Shown: piece after piece, positions 61,667 to 64,000 of the stretch
Position numbering within the stretch: position 1 is the stretch's first letter
How the letters are laid out: each line of letters begins with the position of its first letter
Assembly (NCBI GenBank): GCA_965116465.1
Contig: OZ220687.1
Coordinates: 372,001 to 436,000 of the forward strand
Reading direction: 5' to 3'
DNA length: 64,000 bases
DNA from: VXNF01 sp965116465
Lineage (GTDB): Bacteria > Actinomycetota > Acidimicrobiia > Acidimicrobiales > CATQHL01
Program-made: the position numbers and the translations under genes
The notes under the pieces: model-generated
The model's input: only the letters and a program-made list of their open reading frames with translations
Told to the model about the DNA's origin: nothing
Database searches by the model: none

Positions 61667-64000
61667 TCAAGGCAACTCGCCGGTGGCCAAGAGGCGCTCG
61701 AAGTCCTGCTCGTCGAGGATCCGGACGCCCAGCTTCTCGGCCTTGGCGAGCTTGGAGGCGCCGGGAGACGCCCCCGCCACAACGGCCGTCGTACTGCCCG
61801 ACACGCTGCCCGGCGACCGACCGCCCCGCGCTGTGATCGCTGCGGCCGCCTTCTCTCGGCTGTAGTTCTCAAGGGTGCCGGTGACAACGATCGACATGTC
61901 CGCCAGCGTTGCCCGCGCGGCCTCGCCGGCCTCTGGAGGCGCCGGGCCCGCGCAGTTCACCCTGGCGGTGCGCAGCTTGCCGATGACCCGCTGGTTGTCC
62001 GGGTGGTCGAAGAACGACCGCACGCTGGCAGCGATGGTGGGACCGACGCCGGGCACTGCCGCCAGGTTGTCCTCAGAGGCCCGGATGATGCGGTCCAGGT
62101 CGTCGACGGCTTCAGGATCGTCCGGTAGATGGTCAGCGGCGGCACGCGCCAGGTACTCACCCACTGCCGCACCTAAGTGCCTGATGTTCAGCCCGAACAG
62201 CAGGCGCGCCAGCGAGCGCCCCTTGGAAGCCTCGATTGCTATGAGCAGGTTGTCGGTGTTCTTTGGGCCGAAGGTGCGGACCACCGGCAGGTCTGCGACG
62301 CGTCGCTCGTCCAGTCGGTATAGGTCGGCAATAGAGCCGACCAATCCGGCGGCGACGAGGTCGGCCGCCAGCTTCGCCCCGAGCCCAGTGATGCCCATGG
62401 CGCCTGCGTATTTCCTGATCCGCCGGACGAGTTGATCCACGCCTGGCGCGGCGGCAATCGGTGCGGCAGATGCGGCCCCTGGTCCTCGGGCCATCGCGAC
62501 GTGGTGAAGTTCGATCGGAGTCGTGCCACCATCCGACACGCGGGTGGTGGTCGTTGCCCTCGAGGCTTCCGCGACTCCTGCGGCAGCCTCCACGCCTACG
62601 GCAGCCAGTTCCGCCAAGGCGGCGCGCTCAACCGGGTCACCGAAGAAGCGCCGGACGTTGGCAGCGACCTTCCTCGAGACACCCTTGACCGCGGTCAGAT
62701 CGTCCTCGGAGGCCGCGGACACAGCGCTGAGGCTCCCAAGGCGTTTCACAAGTGCCTGCGCGGTCTTCCGCCCCACCCCCTCGATCCCCAGTCCCTCCAG
62801 CAACTCGGCTGACAACCACCTGCTCGGGCCTCTGACGGCGGCCAACCGCCGGTAGTCGTATTGGCCGCCGAGGCGGAGACCCTCAGGCCAACCTGTGGAG
62901 GCTTTGACGGCCGCCAAGAGCCGCTTCGCGTTGTCCTCACCGTAGGTGCTCTCCATCTCGAGCTTCGCGAGTCTTTCGGCCTCCGCCGGTAGCTGGTAGA
63001 TGTCGCCGGAGTCTGCGAGCAGCCCCTCCTGGATCAGCAGTCGCACGTTCTTCTCGCCGAGGCCCTCGATGTCCATGGCGCCGCGGGAGGCGAAGTGCTC
63101 GATGGCACCGGCCTGCTGGTATGGGCAGTGCGGGTGACGGCAGTGGTGGGCGGCGTCGTCGCCCTCCCGCTCCAAAGGCGAGCGATTGGGGCAGGGACAG
63201 ACGTCGGGGAACACCCACTCGGGCAGGCCTTCGGGACGCTCGGACCGCACGGGGCGCAGAACCTCGGGAATCACGTCGCCGGCCTTGCGGACGACCACCA
63301 TGTCGCCGGGACGCACGTCCTTAGCCCTAACCTGATCCTCATTGTGCAACGTCGCCTTCCGCACCGTGGAGCCGCCCACGAAGACCGGCTCCAAATCGGC
63401 GAAGGGCGTGGCCTTGCCCTTGCCGCCGATGGAGACCTCGATATTGATGAGCTTCGTGCTCTTCTCCTCGGGCGGGAACTTGTAGGCGACCGCCCAGCGG
63501 GGGTGATGGCTGGTGACGCCGAGTGCCTGCTGGCGACCGAATTCGTCGACCTTGATCACGACGCCGTCGGTCTCGTAGTCGTGGTCGTGGCGGCGCCGCT
63601 CGGCGCTCCGCACGAACTCCTCGACGGCGGTGAGGTCGGCGGCTCGCAGCCAGGCGTCGTTCACCGGGAGGCCCAGGCTGTCGAGGAAGTCGAGAGTCTC
63701 GCTGTGGCGCCCGAACTCCGGCCCGCCGGTCATGCCGCCCAGCTGGTAGCACCACCAGCTCAGCTCCCGCTGGGCCGTGACCGCCGGGTCCTTCTGGCGC
63801 AAAGATCCGGCGGCGGTGTTGCGGGGGTTGGCGTAGCGGGCCTCACCGGCCGCCTCCCGGGTTGCGTTGAGCGCCTCGAACGCCGAGATCGCCATGTACA
63901 CCTCGCCGCGCACCTCCAGCACCTCCGGGGCACCGGCGTCGAGAGTGTGGGGAACGTCGCCGATGGTGGCGACATTGTGCGTGACGTCCTCACCCACCCT
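61667..64000 (-). CDS. ligA: NAD-dependent DNA ligase LigA, N-terminus missing at window edge
   Basis: About 776 codons to the window edge. The nucleotidyltransferase end (VLEVRGEVYM, TDGVVIKVDEF), OB fold (RPGDMVVVRKAGDVIPEV), zinc finger and BRCT (SIVVTGTLENYSREKAAAAI) are present. The adenylation Lys motif (KxDG) is beyond the window. Unusual: the helix-hairpin-helix domain occurs twice, first at about 62570-63090 (GIEGVGRKTAQALVK...ASEDDLTAVKGVSRKVAANVRRFFGDP) and again at about 61950-62420 (NIRHLGAAVGEYLAR...ASEDNLAAVPGVGPTIAASVRSFFDHP), with a Thr/Ala-rich linker in between. The zinc finger starts CPCPNR (CxC) instead of CxxC. Likely essential replicative ligase. Confidence 0.93.
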   Translation of the reverse strand, partial: RVGEDVTHNVATIGDVPHTLDAGAPEVLEVRGEVYMAISAFEALNATREAAGEARYANPRNTAAGSLRQKDPAVTAQRELSWWCYQLGGMTGGPEFGRHSETLDFLDSLGLPVNDAWLRAADLTAVEEFVRSAERRRHDHDYETDGVVIKVDEFGRQQALGVTSHHPRWAVAYKFPPEEKSTKLINIEVSIGGKGKATPFADLEPVFVGGSTVRKATLHNEDQVRAKDVRPGDMVVVRKAGDVIPEVLRPVRSERPEGLPEWVFPDVCPCPNRSPLEREGDDAAHHCRHPHCPYQQAGAIEHFASRGAMDIEGLGEKNVRLLIQEGLLADSGDIYQLPAEAERLAKLEMESTYGEDNAKRLLAAVKASTGWPEGLRLGGQYDYRRLAAVRGPSRWLSAELLEGLGIEGVGRKTAQALVKRLGSLSAVSAASEDDLTAVKGVSRKVAANVRRFFGDPVERAALAELAAVGVEAAAGVAEASRATTTTRVSDGGTTPIELHHVAMARGPGAASAAPIAAAPGVDQLVRRIRKYAGAMGITGLGAKLAADLVAAGLVGSIADLYRLDERRVADLPVVRTFGPKNTDNLLIAIEASKGRSLARLLFGLNIRHLGAAVGEYLARAAADHLPDDPEAVDDLDRIIRASEDNLAAVPGVGPTIAASVRSFFDHPDNQRVIGKLRTARVNCAGPAPPEAGEAARATLADMSIVVTGTLENYSREKAAAAITARGGRSPGSVSGSTTAVVAGASPGASKLAKAEKLGVRILDEQDFERLLATGELP

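Overview
The window is a high-GC stretch with short intergenic gaps, many GTG starts, many 1-4 nt stop/start overlaps and several genes whose start lies 6-8 nt after a TAnnnT hexamer (leaderless promoters). Together these point to an actinobacterium, possibly an environmental Acidimicrobiia-type lineage; the lineage is an inference from style, not from a marker gene. GatCAB (Asp/Glu-tRNA amidotransferase) and an NAD-dependent DNA ligase are the only core housekeeping genes. I recognised no rRNA, tRNA, transposase or CRISPR array.

Left part (1-29974) is catabolic. A minus-strand set (SMP-30/gluconolactonase-like protein, isochorismatase-like hydrolase, LivH, LivM and an Ala-rich lipoprotein running off the window) is divergent from a molybdenum hydroxylase operon (FAD, 2Fe-2S and a Mo subunit split into two genes) followed by a cupin. 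Next comes a polyamine/agmatine block: a divergent FAD oxidase, then a plus-strand operon of class III aminotransferase, C45-type NTN hydrolase, GNAT acetyltransferase, Lrp regulator, agmatinase-family ureohydrolase and a Pot-type ABC transporter (ATPase, two permeases, lipoprotein) ended by a perfect 14-bp hairpin. It is followed by a frameshifted sterol-reductase-like membrane protein, an SDR, an RraA-family protein, a nucleoside hydrolase, a NIPSNAP-like protein, a second SDR, a cupin, a ThDP enzyme, RidA, an amidohydrolase and a threonine-synthase-like PLP enzyme.

A first accessory island (about 29980-35440) holds a PIN-toxin remnant, a Phd/PIN toxin-antitoxin pair, an HNH endonuclease, an Mrr-like endonuclease and a three-gene RHH / PIN / PLD-transmembrane operon.

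35529-49510 is a long minus-strand catabolic block: a LarA-family protein, a small CxxC protein, GlcD, GlcE, GlcF, a second molybdenum hydroxylase (L, M, S), an acyl-CoA ligase and an enoyl-CoA hydratase, with an epimerase and a fumarylacetoacetate-hydrolase-type protein upstream.

49513-55823 carries two small DNA-binding-like proteins, gatB-gatA-gatC, a PASTA-domain pseudokinase and a divergent membrane-anchored protein of unknown function.

A second accessory island (56042-61627) contains an uncharacterised three-gene operon (TIGR04255-like protein, HTH protein, unknown protein), a DEDDh exonuclease-BRCT protein and an AbiE-type system whose toxin carries WYL-like and zinc-finger extensions. 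The window ends inside a ligA whose helix-hairpin-helix domain appears duplicated.

A 27-bp inverted-repeat element (GGATTCCGGCC...GGAATGACGG) occurs four times in gene gaps, always in the same orientation.
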